NCBI RefSeq assembly: GCF_024347375.1
Contig: NZ_AP025470.1
Span: 3,100,001 to 3,164,000 of the forward strand
Source of the DNA: Vibrio coralliirubri
GTDB lineage: Bacteria > Pseudomonadota > Gammaproteobacteria > Enterobacterales > Vibrionaceae
Reading direction: 5' to 3'
Length of the DNA stretch: 64,000 bases
Shown: one piece after another, positions 7,800-17,592 of the stretch
Layout: every line of letters begins with the position of its first letter
Numbering within the stretch: position 1 is the first letter of the stretch
Notes under the pieces: generated by a model
Seen by the model: the letters and a program-made list of their open reading frames with translations, nothing else
The model's database searches: none
Told to the model about the DNA's origin: nothing
Translations under genes and position numbers: made by a program

Positions 7800-9332
7800 T
7801 TACGCTTGTGGACGCATTGCCGGGAACAAGATCACGTCACGGATTGTGTGCGTGTTTGTAAATAGCATTGCTAGACGGTCGATACCGATACCTTGACCCG
7901 CTGTTGGCGGTAGGCCGTGCTCTAGTGCAGTAATGTAGTCTGCATCATAGTACATCGCTTCGTCATCACCCGCGTCTTTCGCGTTAACTTGCGCTTTGAA
8001 ACGCTCGTCTTGGTCTTGTGCATCGTTAAGCTCAGAGAAACCATTCGCTACTTCACGGCCACCGATGAAGAACTCAAAACGGTCTGTGAAGAATGGGTTG
8101 TCATCGCTACGACGTGCTAGAGGAGAGATGTCCGCTGGGTAGCCAGTGATGAACGTTGGTTGAATTAGCTGAGGCTCAGCCGTTTCACCAAAGATCTCTT
8201 CTAGAAGCTGACCACATGTCCAGAACGTTTCTACGTCTACGTGTACAGATTTTGCGATAGCAACCATCTTCTCACGGTCTTGTAGGTCTACTTCTGTTAG
8301 CGCTTGAATCTCAGCGTGCTCAGGGTTGTAGTGTTTGATTGCATCGAACATGCTCATGCGAGCGTAAGTGCCACCGAACTCAACCGTTTCGTCACCATAA
8401 GGCATAGAAGTAGAACCAAGAACGTCCATTGCTGCCGTGCTTAGCATCTCTTCTGTCAGATCCATAAGGTCTTTGTAGTCAGAGTACGCTTGGTAGAATT
8501 CCATCATTGTGAATTCTGGGTTGTGACGTGGAGATAGACCTTCGTTACGGAAGTTACGGTTGATCTCGAATACACGGTCAAAACCACCAACTACTAGACG
8601 CTTAAGGTAAAGCTCTGGTGCAACACGTAGGTACATGTCGATGTCTAGTGCATTGTGATGAGTGATGAATGGACGTGCAGTTGCGCCACCCGGGATCACG
8701 TGCATCATTGGCGTTTCAACTTCTAGATAGCCTTTCGCGCTCATGAAGTTACGGATTGAAGATACTAGCTTAGAACGCACGATGAATGCATTGCGAGAAT
8801 CTTCGTTCACGATTAGGTCAACGTAACGCTGACGGTAACGCATCTCTTGGTCAGTTAGACCGTGGAACTTCTCTGGTAGAGGGCGAAGTGCTTTAGTCAG
8901 CAATTCAAACTCTTCCATGTTCACGTAAAGGTCGCCTTTACCCGATTTGTGAAGCGCACCTTTAACACCGATGATGTCACCGATATCTAGGCCTTGGTAC
9001 TTCTCTTTCAGTACTTTTTGTACGTCTTTCGCTGCGTATGCTTGGATACGACCAGAAGTTTCTTGAATCGCAAGGAATGGACCACGCTTCGCCATAACAC
9101 GACCAGCGATCGCAACGATATGGTTAAGCTCTTCTAGCTCTTCCTTAGTCTTCTCACCGAATTCCGCTTGAAGGTCGCCAGCTAGGTGCTCACGACGGAA
9201 GTCATTTGGGTGACCGTTAGCTTTGCAGTTTTGGCGGATGTGATCCAGCTTGCTGCGGCGCTCAGCGATTAGTTTGTTCTCTTCAGGTGAAGAAGCTTCT
9301 TGTGCGTTTTCGTTTTGAACAGCATCAGTCAT
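7800..9332 (-). CDS. lysS: Lysyl-tRNA synthetase, class II
   Basis: Charges tRNA-Lys with lysine in the cytoplasm. The 510 aa fit the family (E. coli LysS 505). An N-terminal OB-fold anticodon domain (about 60-170) contains [13 protein letters not shown] and FAIQ-like strands. The class II core has motif 2 as [20 protein letters not shown] and motif 3 as [10 protein letters not shown] near the C-terminus. Its start is 98 bases after the prfB stop, the same prfB-lysS order as in E. coli. Two palindromes lie in that gap (9366-9411). AGGG lies about 10 bases before the ATG. Confidence 0.98.
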   Translation of the reverse strand: MTDAVQNENAQEASSPEENKLIAERRSKLDHIRQNCKANGHPNDFRREHLAGDLQAEFGEKTKEELEELNHIVAIAGRVMAKRGPFLAIQETSGRIQAYAAKDVQKVLKEKYQGLDIGDIIGVKGALHKSGKGDLYVNMEEFELLTKALRPLPEKFHGLTDQEMRYRQRYVDLIVNEDSRNAFIVRSKLVSSIRNFMSAKGYLEVETPMMHVIPGGATARPFITHHNALDIDMYLRVAPELYLKRLVVGGFDRVFEINRNFRNEGLSPRHNPEFTMMEFYQAYSDYKDLMDLTEEMLSTAAMDVLGSTSMPYGDETVEFGGTYARMSMFDAIKHYNPEHAEIQALTEVDLQDREKMVAIAKSVHVDVETFWTCGQLLEEIFGETAEPQLIQPTFITGYPADISPLARRSDDNPFFTDRFEFFIGGREVANGFSELNDAQDQDERFKAQVNAKDAGDDEAMYYDADYITALEHGLPPTAGQGIGIDRLAMLFTNTHTIRDVILFPAMRPQA

Positions 9333-9365
9333 TAGAGATGTACCCTGCTTTTAAAATTTGGACCG

Positions 9366-9411
9366 CTATATTTTTGCAAATATAGGCATTTTTACCAATA
9401 TTATTGGTAAA
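9366..9411 (-). promoter_or_regulatory. Two adjacent palindromes between prfB and lysS
   Basis: CTATATTT (9366-9373) pairs with AAATATAG (9378-9385), and TTTACCAAT (9391-9399) pairs exactly with ATTGGTAAA (9403-9411) around a 3-base centre. They lie 34-79 bases before the lysS start. They may be RNA hairpins tuning lysS relative to prfB, or an operator; no T run suggests simple termination. Confidence 0.45.
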
Positions 9412-9430
9412 GCTTAATAGTTGATAAAGC

Positions 9431-10529
9431 TTACAGACCTGATTTCAGGCTAGCTTCAATAAACTTGTCTAAGTCACCGTCAAGAACCGCTTGAGTATTA
9501 CGGTTTTCGATGCCGGTGCGTAAATCTTTGATACGAGAATCATCCAGCACGTAAGAGCGGATCTGACTGCCCCAACCGATGTCTGATTTCGTTTCTTCGC
9601 TCGCTTGTTTTTCAGCATTTTGTTTTTGAATCTCAAGTTCAAAAAGCTTAGCACGTAGCTGCTTCATCGCTTGATCTTTGTTCTTATGCTGCGAACGGTC
9701 ATTCTGACACTGAACCACAGTGTTAGTCGGAACGTGAGTAATACGTACCGCCGATTCCGTGGTGTTTACGTGCTGACCACCAGCGCCAGAGGCACGGTAT
9801 ACGTCAATACGTAGATCAGAAGGATTAATGTCGATCGTAATGTTGTCATCAATCTCAGGATAGATAAACGCAGATGCAAATGAAGTATGACGACGACCAC
9901 TTGAATCAAATGGTGACTTACGAACTAGACGGTGAACACCAGTCTCTGTGCGCAACCAACCGTAAGCATACTCACCAGAAATACGCACCGTTGCGCCTTT
10001 AAGACCAGCAACATCGCCATCCGACACTTCGATAACTTCAGTCTTGAAGCCTTTCGAATCTGCCCAACGTAAGTACATGCGCAACATCATTGAAGTCCAG
10101 TCTTGAGCTTCTGTACCGCCCGAACCTGACTGTAAATCGATGTAGCAATCTGATGCATCGTGATCACCAGAGAACATACGACGGAATTCCAGCTTCTCTA
10201 GCTTAGCTTCAAGCTCAGCCAGTTCTGGTTCAATTTCATCGAACGTTTCTTGATCTTCTTCTTCAACCGCAAGCTCTAATAGGCCATCAACATCCTCAAC
10301 ACCTTGGTCAAGTTGGTCGATCGTTTCTACTACCGCTTCCAATGCAGAACGTTCTTTACCTAGCGCTTGAGCACGCTCAGGTTCGTTCCATACATCCGGT
10401 TGTTCTAATTCTGCGTTTACTTCTTCTAGACGCTCTTTCTTAGCGTCATAGTCAAAGATACCCCCTCAGGATATTTGTGCGCTCAGACACATCCTGCAGA
10501 CGGTTTTTTATAGGATTGATTTCAAACAT
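9431..10529 (-). CDS. prfB: Peptide chain release factor 2, with programmed +1 frameshift
   Basis: RF2 ends translation at UGA and UAA. Synthesis starts at the ATG at 10529 ([12 protein letters not shown]), reads 25 codons to an in-frame UGA at 10452-10454, shifts +1 past base 10454 and continues to 9431, giving 365 aa, the exact E. coli length. The shift site is textbook: AGGGGG at 10461-10466, then TAT CTT TGA C. The SPF anticodon-like motif ([11 protein letters not shown]) and the catalytic GGQ (SGAGGQHVN) are intact. Low RF2 raises frameshifting and so restores RF2. The gene has its own upstream region (10530-10690) after the recJ terminator. Confidence 0.97.
10451..10466 (-). other. prfB programmed frameshift site
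   Basis: Read leftward: AGGGGG (Shine-Dalgarno-like), TAT, CTT, TGA, C. The internal Shine-Dalgarno sits three bases before the CTT slip codon and the UGA is in the poor-termination context UGAC, as in the E. coli autoregulatory site. Confidence 0.96.
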
Positions 10530-10689
10530 TTTAGCTCATCATTTATGAGTAGAATTTAACCGAAGAATTGTACTCAAAAGTGTGACGGAGATACAGAATT
10601 TTTTAGAGTGGTGAACCAAGATTCAACAACTTAATAGGATATAAAATTGACAGGCAGAAAAAACACGTAAAATTTGTAAGGGCAGGAAG

Positions 10690-10722
10690 GAAAACAAGCC
10701 CTGTTTTTGAACAGAGCTTGTT
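10690..10722 (-). terminator. Probable terminator of recJ
   Basis: AACAAGC (10693-10699) pairs with GCTTGTT (10716-10722), with an inner CTGTT/AACAG stem. Read leftward the hairpin ends in TTTTCC, 43 bases after the recJ stop, separating recJ from prfB. Confidence 0.65.
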
Positions 10723-10764
10723 GAATTTGGCACTATATAATGAGCATTATTGAGCCCAAAATAA

Positions 10765-12501
10765 CTATTTGGCTTCGATATGATCAATCATCAGCTGCAA
10801 CGATTGGTTGCCGCGAAATTCGTTGATATCGAGCTTAAATGCAAGGTGAACGGTTTTCACCGAAGCATCAGGCCAGCGACGTAGGTCGACGTTAAAGGCA
10901 ATACCGTCAATCATCACATTGGTAGGATGACCTTTGTAGAGCGGCTCGAGCATCAGCTTAAGGTGTTTTTCACCCACCAACTTTTGGTGCAGCACTTTAA
11001 ACTCACCATCGAAGATTGGCTCAGGGAAAGCTTGTCCCCACGGGCCACCTGAACGCAGCGTTTCAGCGGTGTGCATCGAGAACTCTTCTGGTAACAGCTC
11101 ACCATCAGACAAGATAATGCCCTTAAGTGCTGTTTCTCCAAGTTCATTCTTCACAACATCATTGAACAACTTGCTGAAGCGTTCAAAGTCCTTTTCCATG
11201 ATGGTTAAGCCAGCCGCCATTGCATGGCCACCAAACTTAAGAATCAAGCCTGGGTTTTGAGTGTCGATACGGTCTAAAGCATCACGCATGTGCAGACCCG
11301 GAATCGAACGACAAGACCCTTTGATACTGCCTTCGCCGCCATCTGCAAACGCAATCACTGGGCGGTGGTATTTGTCTTTAATACGCGAAGCCAAGATACC
11401 AATCACACCTTGGTGCCAATCACGTTGGAACAAGGCTAAACCAGAAGGCAGATCGTCTTTACCAAACTCAAGGCGCTCACAAAAAGCCATCGCTTCTTGC
11501 TTCATACCCTCTTCGATCTCTTTACGTGTTTGGTTCAAACCATCTAACTCACTCGCCATTCGACGAGCCGCATGGATATTGTTGCTCATGAGCAGCTCAA
11601 CACCAAAAGACATGTCGTCCAGTCGGCCGGCTGCATTGATACGAGGGCCAAGAGCAAAGCCAAAATCAGACGCCACCAAACGTTTAGCATCTCGCTTAGC
11701 AATTTCGATCAAGGCTTGAATACCCGGGCGAGCTTTACCCGCACGAATGCGTTGCAAACCTTGATGCACTAAAATTCGGTTGTTTTCATCGAGTGGAACC
11801 ACGTCGGCAACCGTACCCAGCGCCACAAGGTCAATCAGTTCCATCAACTTAGGTTCTGTCATGCCGCGTTCTGCAAACCAATTCAGTTTACGCATGTGAA
11901 CACACAGTGCCATCATCAGATAGAAAGCCACACCTACACCCGCTAAGGCTTTAGAAGGAAAAGCACAACTCTCAAGGTTTGGGTTCACCATCGCATCGAC
12001 CATTGGCAGTTCATTGCCCGGCAAGTGATGATCGGTAACCAGAACCTCTAGTCCTTTCTCTTTAGCGAAGCGAACACCTTCAATTGAAGATACACCGTTG
12101 TCGACCGTCATGATCACTTCAGCACCAAGCTCGATTGCCTGTTCGACAACCTCCGGGCTCAAGCCATAACCATCTTCAAAACGGTTTGGTACTAGATAAT
12201 CGACGTTAGAGCTGCCGAGCATACGTAACGCTAAAACAGACAACGCCGAGCTGGTCGCGCCATCGGCATCAAAATCACCAACAATAATGATGCGCTTTTG
12301 CTGTTGAATCGCTTTGAACAACAGCTCAACCGCAGCATCAATGCCGCCCAGTTTTTGATAAGAGTGCAGACCTTTCGCTGCTGTCTCTAGTTGGTCGGCA
12401 CTGTCGATTCCGCGGCTCACATAAATGCGCTTTAACAAGTCAGGTAAATGGGCAGGTAAGACTGAAATGTCGACCTCAGGACGGCGTTGGATCTCTATCA
12501 T
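10765..12501 (-). CDS. recJ: Single-stranded-DNA-specific 5'-3' exonuclease RecJ
   Basis: Degrades single-stranded DNA 5' to 3' in RecF-pathway recombination, mismatch repair and base excision repair. 578 aa, like E. coli RecJ (577). The DHH phosphoesterase motifs appear in order: GDFDADGATSSALSVLALR (about residue 77), VTDHHLPG, LVALGTVADVVPLD, and the DHHA1 part with KFGGHAMAAGL. A C-terminal OB fold ends SLQLMIDHIEAK. The ribosome site before the ATG at 12501 is weak. It follows dsbC by 81 bases, as in E. coli. Confidence 0.97.
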   Translation of the reverse strand: MIEIQRRPEVDISVLPAHLPDLLKRIYVSRGIDSADQLETAAKGLHSYQKLGGIDAAVELLFKAIQQQKRIIIVGDFDADGATSSALSVLALRMLGSSNVDYLVPNRFEDGYGLSPEVVEQAIELGAEVIMTVDNGVSSIEGVRFAKEKGLEVLVTDHHLPGNELPMVDAMVNPNLESCAFPSKALAGVGVAFYLMMALCVHMRKLNWFAERGMTEPKLMELIDLVALGTVADVVPLDENNRILVHQGLQRIRAGKARPGIQALIEIAKRDAKRLVASDFGFALGPRINAAGRLDDMSFGVELLMSNNIHAARRMASELDGLNQTRKEIEEGMKQEAMAFCERLEFGKDDLPSGLALFQRDWHQGVIGILASRIKDKYHRPVIAFADGGEGSIKGSCRSIPGLHMRDALDRIDTQNPGLILKFGGHAMAAGLTIMEKDFERFSKLFNDVVKNELGETALKGIILSDGELLPEEFSMHTAETLRSGGPWGQAFPEPIFDGEFKVLHQKLVGEKHLKLMLEPLYKGHPTNVMIDGIAFNVDLRRWPDASVKTVHLAFKLDINEFRGNQSLQLMIDHIEAK

Positions 12502-12582
12502 ATAAAAATGGGCCCGATATCAATCAGGCCACTCCTTAAATCAAAAACATGGGGGGACAAATTGGCAATACAGAAAACGAGA

Positions 12583-13362
12583 TTATTGCTCTAAACGTTG
12601 AAGAAGTTGTGCTGGCGGTAAGTAACCACTCACCAACTCACCACTTGCTAGCACGATAGCCGGTGTGCCATTGATGCCAAGCTCACGACCCAGTTGGTAC
12701 TGTTTAGCAATGATCTGCTTTTGCTCTGCTAGGTCTTTACCAGACGCTGGCATTTGACGGTTTACTTTAGCGTCATGCATCGCTGTTTTTGGATCATCTG
12801 AAGCCCAGATTGCTGCCATTTGATCGGCAACTTGCCCTGTCGCACCTTGGCGTGGGTAAGCCATGTAACGAACGGTGATACCCAAATCGTTGTAGCCTTG
12901 CATTTGGCTGTGCAGACGAACACAGTAGCCACACGTAATATCAGTAAATACCGTCACAACATACTTTTCGTTATCGGCTTTGTATTCAATAACCGTATCC
13001 GACATCGCCGCGACTTTTTCAGCATTCAGCGGAGCTTGACGCTCAGCCAAAACATCACTGAACTTACCGTTTTCATCCAAAGAGTAAAGTGTACCGGCTA
13101 GAAAGTGATCGCCCTCTGGAGAAGAAAAGATAATGCCGCTGTTGGTTTGAACTTCTAACAGACCATCGATATCCGAAGGGACAATCTTATCGACCTTAAT
13201 ACCGATTTTTTCAAAACGCTTAGTTAACGCAGCTGTATCAATAGCTTGAGTTGGAGCAGCTTCTACGGCTGTTGATGTTGTTTCTACTTTCGCTTCTGAT
13301 GCATTACATGCAGTAATCATAAGAGGAAGCGCTAGTAGAGGAAGACGGCGTAATACGCTCAT
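12583..13362 (-). CDS. dsbC: Thiol:disulfide interchange protein DsbC, probable lipoprotein
   Basis: Periplasmic disulfide isomerase that repairs wrong disulfides, kept reduced by DsbD. From the ATG at 13362 it is 259 aa. An N-terminal dimerisation domain (about 50-110) precedes the thioredoxin fold with active site CGYC (TDITCGYCVRLH) and cis-proline loop NGTPAIVL. I chose 13362 because AAGG lies 8 bases upstream; the frame's GTG at 13371 would sit on the ribosome site itself. The signal peptide is unusual for DsbC: it ends ITAC at residues 16-19, a good lipobox, with Asn at +2, so the protein may be anchored in the outer membrane. Start is 26 bases after the xerD stop. Confidence 0.93.
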   Translation of the reverse strand: MSVLRRLPLLALPLMITACNASEAKVETTSTAVEAAPTQAIDTAALTKRFEKIGIKVDKIVPSDIDGLLEVQTNSGIIFSSPEGDHFLAGTLYSLDENGKFSDVLAERQAPLNAEKVAAMSDTVIEYKADNEKYVVTVFTDITCGYCVRLHSQMQGYNDLGITVRYMAYPRQGATGQVADQMAAIWASDDPKTAMHDAKVNRQMPASGKDLAEQKQIIAKQYQLGRELGINGTPAIVLASGELVSGYLPPAQLLQRLEQ

Positions 13363-13388
13363 TAAGTTCACCTTAAAAATAAATGGAT

Positions 13389-14303
13389 TTAAGCACGTGG
13401 GTGATGCTGCGCGTGAATTTGCTTCAGCCTTTCAGTCGCCACGTGAGTATAAATTTGGGTTGTCGATAAGTCACTATGCCCAAGTAACATCTGTACGACC
13501 CTGAGATCTGCGCCATAGTTCAGTAAATGCGTCGCAAAAGCGTGTCTCAATACGTGGGGTGACAACAATTCTGTGTCGATTCCAGCAACGACCGAGTAGT
13601 GCTTGATACGATACCAGAACGTCTGACGGGTCATTTGCTTGGCGCGTTTACTCGGAAAAACCACATCAGAACTGTTTTCGCCAAGTAGATGTGGACGACC
13701 TTGTTCAATAAAAGTCTCTATCCAATCCACCGCATTTTCGCCCATTGGAACTAAGCGTTCTTTGCCACCTTTACCAATAACACGCACCACGCCTTGTCTT
13801 AGGCTGATGTTTTCCATCGTCAAGCTAACCAGCTCTGTCACACGCAAACCGGTTGCATAGAGTAACTCAAGCATCGCCTTATCGCGAAGCTCAATCGGAT
13901 CGTTCGGATCTGGCGCATCGAGCAAAGCATCAACCTGTTCTTCGCTCAAATCTTTCGGCAAGCGTTGCGGCAGCTTCGGGCTGATCAACAAAGCACTTGG
14001 ATCATCGCCTCTGATTTTCTCGCGGTGTAAATATTGGAACAAGCGACGAATCGCCGACAACATACGGGCACGAGAAGTCTGCTTAAAATCGGCGTCGGCT
14101 AACCAGCCTTGATAATCCTGTAAACCCGAAAGGCTAATGAAGTCGAGGCGGTAATTGTTCTTTTCCATCCACGCTAATAACTTGGACAAATCGGTACGGT
14201 ACGAGACAAGCGTATTCTCCGATAATCCTCGCTCCATCCACATAGCATCTAAAAACTGCTCAACGAGACCGTGGTCTGCGCTCTGCCCTTGAGGCGACTG
14301 CAT
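13389..14303 (-). CDS. xerD: Site-specific tyrosine recombinase XerD
   Basis: Resolves chromosome dimers at dif with XerC and FtsK; in vibrios the XerCD pair also integrates filamentous phages. The catalytic set is visible: Arg in ATGLRVTEL, HVLRHAFATHLL (His-x-x-Arg), and Tyr in HSDLSTTQIYTH. With the ATG at 14303 it is 304 aa, beginning MQSPQGQSADHGLVEQFLDA; V. cholerae XerD starts similarly. The frame is open to 14351 and also offers a GTG at 14315, but no start has a strong ribosome site, so the exact N-terminus is uncertain. It heads the leftward xerD-dsbC-recJ-prfB-lysS series and diverges from fldB. Confidence 0.95.
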   Translation of the reverse strand: MQSPQGQSADHGLVEQFLDAMWMERGLSENTLVSYRTDLSKLLAWMEKNNYRLDFISLSGLQDYQGWLADADFKQTSRARMLSAIRRLFQYLHREKIRGDDPSALLISPKLPQRLPKDLSEEQVDALLDAPDPNDPIELRDKAMLELLYATGLRVTELVSLTMENISLRQGVVRVIGKGGKERLVPMGENAVDWIETFIEQGRPHLLGENSSDVVFPSKRAKQMTRQTFWYRIKHYSVVAGIDTELLSPHVLRHAFATHLLNYGADLRVVQMLLGHSDLSTTQIYTHVATERLKQIHAQHHPRA

Positions 14304-14453
14304 AGTGTTACTCACAATATTGGAAACTGTTTTGAGAGTATGCCAGAGCAAATATGAATGCCATAAAAATTACGACTTGAGCGGATAATCGCTGCAATCG
14401 AAGTCGATTTATGGTTAGAATTCGCCATCTGAAATTAAAATCGAACGTTTGCT

Positions 14454-14975
14454 ATGAAAATTGGATTATTTTACGGCTCAACCACCTGCTACACAGAAAT
14501 GGCAGCAGAGAAAATTCGCGGCATTATTGGTGAAGACCTAGTTGATATCCATAACGTGAAAGAAACCCCTCTTTCATTGATGGCGGACTACGACCTTTTA
14601 TTGCTGGGCATCTCAACTTGGGACTTCGGTGAAATCCAAGAAGATTGGAATGAACTGTGGGAAGACATCGCAACCACGCCAATGAAAGGCAAGGTTGTGG
14701 CTCTGTTTGGTTTAGGTGACCAAGAAGGCTACGGCGAATGGTTCCTCGATGCGATGGGTCTATTGCATGATGAACTGAAAACCGCGGGTGCAGAGTTTGT
14801 TGGCTTCTGGCCAAACGATGACAGCTACGAGTTCGAAGCGTCTAAAGCGTTGACAGAAGACAAATCTCAATTCGTTGGTTTGGCGCTTGATGAAGATTCA
14901 CAATACGAGCTTAGCGACGACCGTATCGCAAGCTGGATTGAGCAAGTACTGGTTGAGTACAGCGAAAAGCTATAA
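14454..14975 (+). CDS. fldB: Flavodoxin FldB
   Basis: Small FMN electron carrier. 173 aa, as in E. coli FldB (173). The FMN phosphate loop is at the N-terminus ([16 protein letters not shown], residues 6-21), and the isoalloxazine loops are [12 protein letters not shown] and [12 protein letters not shown]. It diverges from xerD, the same arrangement as in E. coli (fldB / xerD-dsbC-recJ). The ribosome site before 14454 is weak. In E. coli fldB belongs to the SoxRS regulon; I did not find a SoxS site here. Confidence 0.95.
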   Translation: MKIGLFYGSTTCYTEMAAEKIRGIIGEDLVDIHNVKETPLSLMADYDLLLLGISTWDFGEIQEDWNELWEDIATTPMKGKVVALFGLGDQEGYGEWFLDAMGLLHDELKTAGAEFVGFWPNDDSYEFEASKALTEDKSQFVGLALDEDSQYELSDDRIASWIEQVLVEYSEKL

Positions 14976-14993
14976 CCAAACAGAAATGCCTCG

Positions 14994-15028
14994 GCTAAGT
15001 AGCTAAGTAGCTAAGTAGCTAAGTAGCT
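14994..15028. repeat. Tandem repeat of GCTAAGTA, 4.4 copies
   Basis: Four perfect copies of the 8-bp unit GCTAAGTA followed by GCT, 18 bases after the fldB stop and before the fldB/brnQ terminator. Non-coding; likely variable by slippage between strains. Confidence 0.95.
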
Positions 15029-15052
15029 GAATATAAAACGACCACAGAATAC

Positions 15053-15089
15053 AAAAAGGCCTCATTACTGCGAAGTAATGAGGCCTTTT
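15053..15089. terminator. Bidirectional terminator between fldB and brnQ
   Basis: AAAAGGCCTCATTACT (15054-15069) pairs exactly with AGTAATGAGGCCTTTT (15074-15089) around a GCGA loop: a 16-bp stem with A and T runs at its ends, serving both convergent genes. Confidence 0.92.
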
Positions 15090-15128
15090 CTATTTCATCT
15101 CGAAGGACAATCTAATCTCAACGGAAGA

Positions 15129-16442
15129 TTAAACAGTCTCTTCTGCCATCTCTTGTTCTGTTGACTTGCCAACGAAGAACATACAGATGATTGCAGCCGT
15201 TGTTGGAAGCAACCAACCCATACCGATCTCAAACAGTGGCAACATCTTAAGTGCAGACACGTCTACACCCGCTACTTTAGCGCCATCAATAAGAGCAAAT
15301 AGTAGTGACACTAATACCACTACGCGGTAAGCCGCTTTTGGATTAGGGAAACGGCTACGCAAGAATGTCAGAGCAACCAACGCGATAGCGACTGGGTACA
15401 GTGCAAACAGTACTGGAACAGACAGAGAAATCAGTTGAGAAAGACCAACGTTCGCAACGGTTGCACAAGCGACACCGTTGATGATTACCCAAGTCTTGTA
15501 AGACAGAGGCGTTAGCGAACTGAAGTAATCAGAACATGCTGACACAAGGCCAATCGCCGTAGTTAGACACGCTAATAGTACGATCACAGAAAGTACTAGC
15601 TGACCAGAAGGACCAAACAACGATTGAACGTATAGGCTTAAGATAGCGCCGCCATTGTCTGCACCAGCTGCGACTGTTGCACTTGTTGCGCCTAGGAAGA
15701 ATAGAGAGATGTAAACAAACGCTAGACCTGCTGCGGCAATACAACCCGCGCTAATTAGGTACTTAGTCGTCGCTGCACGGTCAGTAATACCCTTGCTACG
15801 AATCGCATCAACAATCAACATACCAAACATCAAAGAAGCAAAAGTATCCATGGTGTTGTAGCCTTCAAGGAAACCTTTGGTCAGTGGCTGAGTGATGTAC
15901 TCACCGTGAGCCGCAAGAATATCGCCTTGAGGGTTAACGAATACAGCAATCGCCAGTACAACCAAACCAACGAACAGTGCAGGTGTAAGTACCTTACCAA
16001 TGACGTCAATAAGCTTACCTTGCGACCATGAGAAGAACATCGCTACTACAAAAAATGCAATCGAAAAGAGAGTTAGGTGAGCTTGAGAGGCATCGATGAA
16101 GAACGGTTTCACCGCCATCTCATAGGCAACAAGGCCAGTACGCGGTGCAGCAAATGCAGGACCGATAATGATAAAGATCAGCACAGCCATGATGGTTGCA
16201 GCTTTCTTAGGAAGATCTTTAGTTAAGTGACCCCAAGAGCCACCAGCCACTGCGACCGCGACGATAGTGATTAACGGCAGACCAACGGCAGTCAGCAGAA
16301 AACCAGACATCGCTGGAAGGAAGTGATCACCGGCTAATTGGCCAGCTAGAGGTGGGAAGATGATGTTACCTGCACCCAAGAAAAACGCAAAAAGCATAAA
16401 GCCCAATGCCATTATATCTGTTAGTTTTAGACTCTGTTTCAC
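15129..16442 (-). CDS. brnQ: Branched-chain amino acid:Na+ symporter BrnQ
   Basis: Inner-membrane importer of Leu, Ile and Val. 437 aa with about 12 hydrophobic segments. The N-terminal signature LGFMLFAFFLGAGNIIFPP (about residues 14-32) and GPAFAAPRTGLVAYEM mark the LIVCS family. The start is GTG at 16442 with AAGGA six bases upstream. It converges on fldB at a shared terminator and diverges from trmN. Confidence 0.94.
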   Translation of the reverse strand: MKQSLKLTDIMALGFMLFAFFLGAGNIIFPPLAGQLAGDHFLPAMSGFLLTAVGLPLITIVAVAVAGGSWGHLTKDLPKKAATIMAVLIFIIIGPAFAAPRTGLVAYEMAVKPFFIDASQAHLTLFSIAFFVVAMFFSWSQGKLIDVIGKVLTPALFVGLVVLAIAVFVNPQGDILAAHGEYITQPLTKGFLEGYNTMDTFASLMFGMLIVDAIRSKGITDRAATTKYLISAGCIAAAGLAFVYISLFFLGATSATVAAGADNGGAILSLYVQSLFGPSGQLVLSVIVLLACLTTAIGLVSACSDYFSSLTPLSYKTWVIINGVACATVANVGLSQLISLSVPVLFALYPVAIALVALTFLRSRFPNPKAAYRVVVLVSLLFALIDGAKVAGVDVSALKMLPLFEIGMGWLLPTTAAIICMFFVGKSTEQEMAEETV

Positions 16443-16756
16443 AGATAATCCTTAATTATATTTATGAATTTATGTTGTGCTTACATGAATGTTACAGCTC
16501 AAAGCTGCCAATCAATCTATAAAATAGTCGCGCATAATGACGAAACAACTGGCTAGCTGCAAGTCACCACACAAAAACACCATATAAATTTGCATATGAG
16601 AACAAAAAGCAGTGGATTCCACTAGCTATAGAAAAATAGCCACAATTATAAACTAACCATAATTCACAACAATAGTTTCTCAAGCAGAACATTGATTCAT
16701 ACAAGCGGTTAACATTAGAGCTAATCACTTAAAATATCTCGATACTCAGAACATTA
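16443..16756. other. Intergenic region between divergent brnQ and trmN
   Basis: 314 bp, AT-rich toward trmN. It must hold the promoters of both genes. I see no strong hairpin, repeat or small frame with a ribosome site. Confidence 0.6.
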
Positions 16757-17485
16757 ATGAAAGACAAAACAGTGCAAACTAAAAGCTTCAATTTTAAGCA
16801 ATTCTCAATTTACGGCGGGAAAAGCGGTATGCCAGTCAGTACCGATGGCGTATTACTTGGCGCGTGGGTAAGCCTGCCACAAAGATCATGTCTACTCGAT
16901 ATTGGAACCGGAACAGGTTTGCTGGCCTTGATGGCTGCGCAGCGTTTTGAGGATGCTTCAATCTCTGCGATTGATATTGATCAACACGCCATTGATGCTG
17001 CCACAGTCAATATTGAGCAATCACCTTGGCAAGATCGTATCTCTCTTCATCACGGCAGCGTGTTAACGACCGACTTTCCACAAAAGTTTGATGCGGTCAT
17101 CTGTAACCCACCCTACTTCAACTCTGGAGAACAGGCACAGCAAAGCCAAAGAGCCACCGCCAGACACACCGACAGCTTGGATCACTTAGCGCTTGCCCAG
17201 CGTTGTTTCGAGATAACAACCGACGCCGCGACTGCCAGTTTCATCCTACCGACGCCTGAGGGGGAAGGTTTTATCAAGCTTGCCGAGCAATGTGGTTGGT
17301 ATCTAGCAAAACGCCTTGATGTGAAAACAACAGACAAGAAACCGGCTAGCCGAATTCTATTTGAGTTATCTAAAGATCCTGCTTGCGAGCAAGATTTGCA
17401 GCGCGAATCGCTTACAATTCACCACCAAGGTGGTTATAGCGAAGCATTTATTGCGCTCACTAAAGATTTTTATCTCAAGATGTAG
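16757..17485 (+). CDS. trmN: tRNA1(Val) (adenine(37)-N6)-methyltransferase TrmN (YfiC)
   Basis: Methylates A37 of tRNA1-Val using S-adenosylmethionine. 242 aa. The SAM-binding motif I is [19 protein letters not shown] (about residues 46-64) and the N6-adenine catalytic motif is NPPYF (about 117-121). The start [21 protein letters not shown] with VLLGAW matches the YfiC family. It lies 107 bases before srmB on the same strand; in E. coli the two genes are adjacent but divergent. Confidence 0.93.
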   Translation: MKDKTVQTKSFNFKQFSIYGGKSGMPVSTDGVLLGAWVSLPQRSCLLDIGTGTGLLALMAAQRFEDASISAIDIDQHAIDAATVNIEQSPWQDRISLHHGSVLTTDFPQKFDAVICNPPYFNSGEQAQQSQRATARHTDSLDHLALAQRCFEITTDAATASFILPTPEGEGFIKLAEQCGWYLAKRLDVKTTDKKPASRILFELSKDPACEQDLQRESLTIHHQGGYSEAFIALTKDFYLKM

Positions 17486-17592
17486 CAAATACCATGTGAT
17501 CCTAATCACTAATGCTTCTATAATGTCCGACTACTCTTTTTTATCGTCTGCTTTTTGAGGCAGAAACATTTATTGCTTGTGGAGAAACAACA

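Noticed and set aside
9391..9411. PdhR-type operator
   Set aside because: PdhR-like sites read ATTGGT-N3-ACCAAT; here the half sites are in the opposite order.
9431..10529. prfB as a frameshifted pseudogene
   Set aside because: The break coincides exactly with the known programmed frameshift site and the total length is the standard 365 aa.
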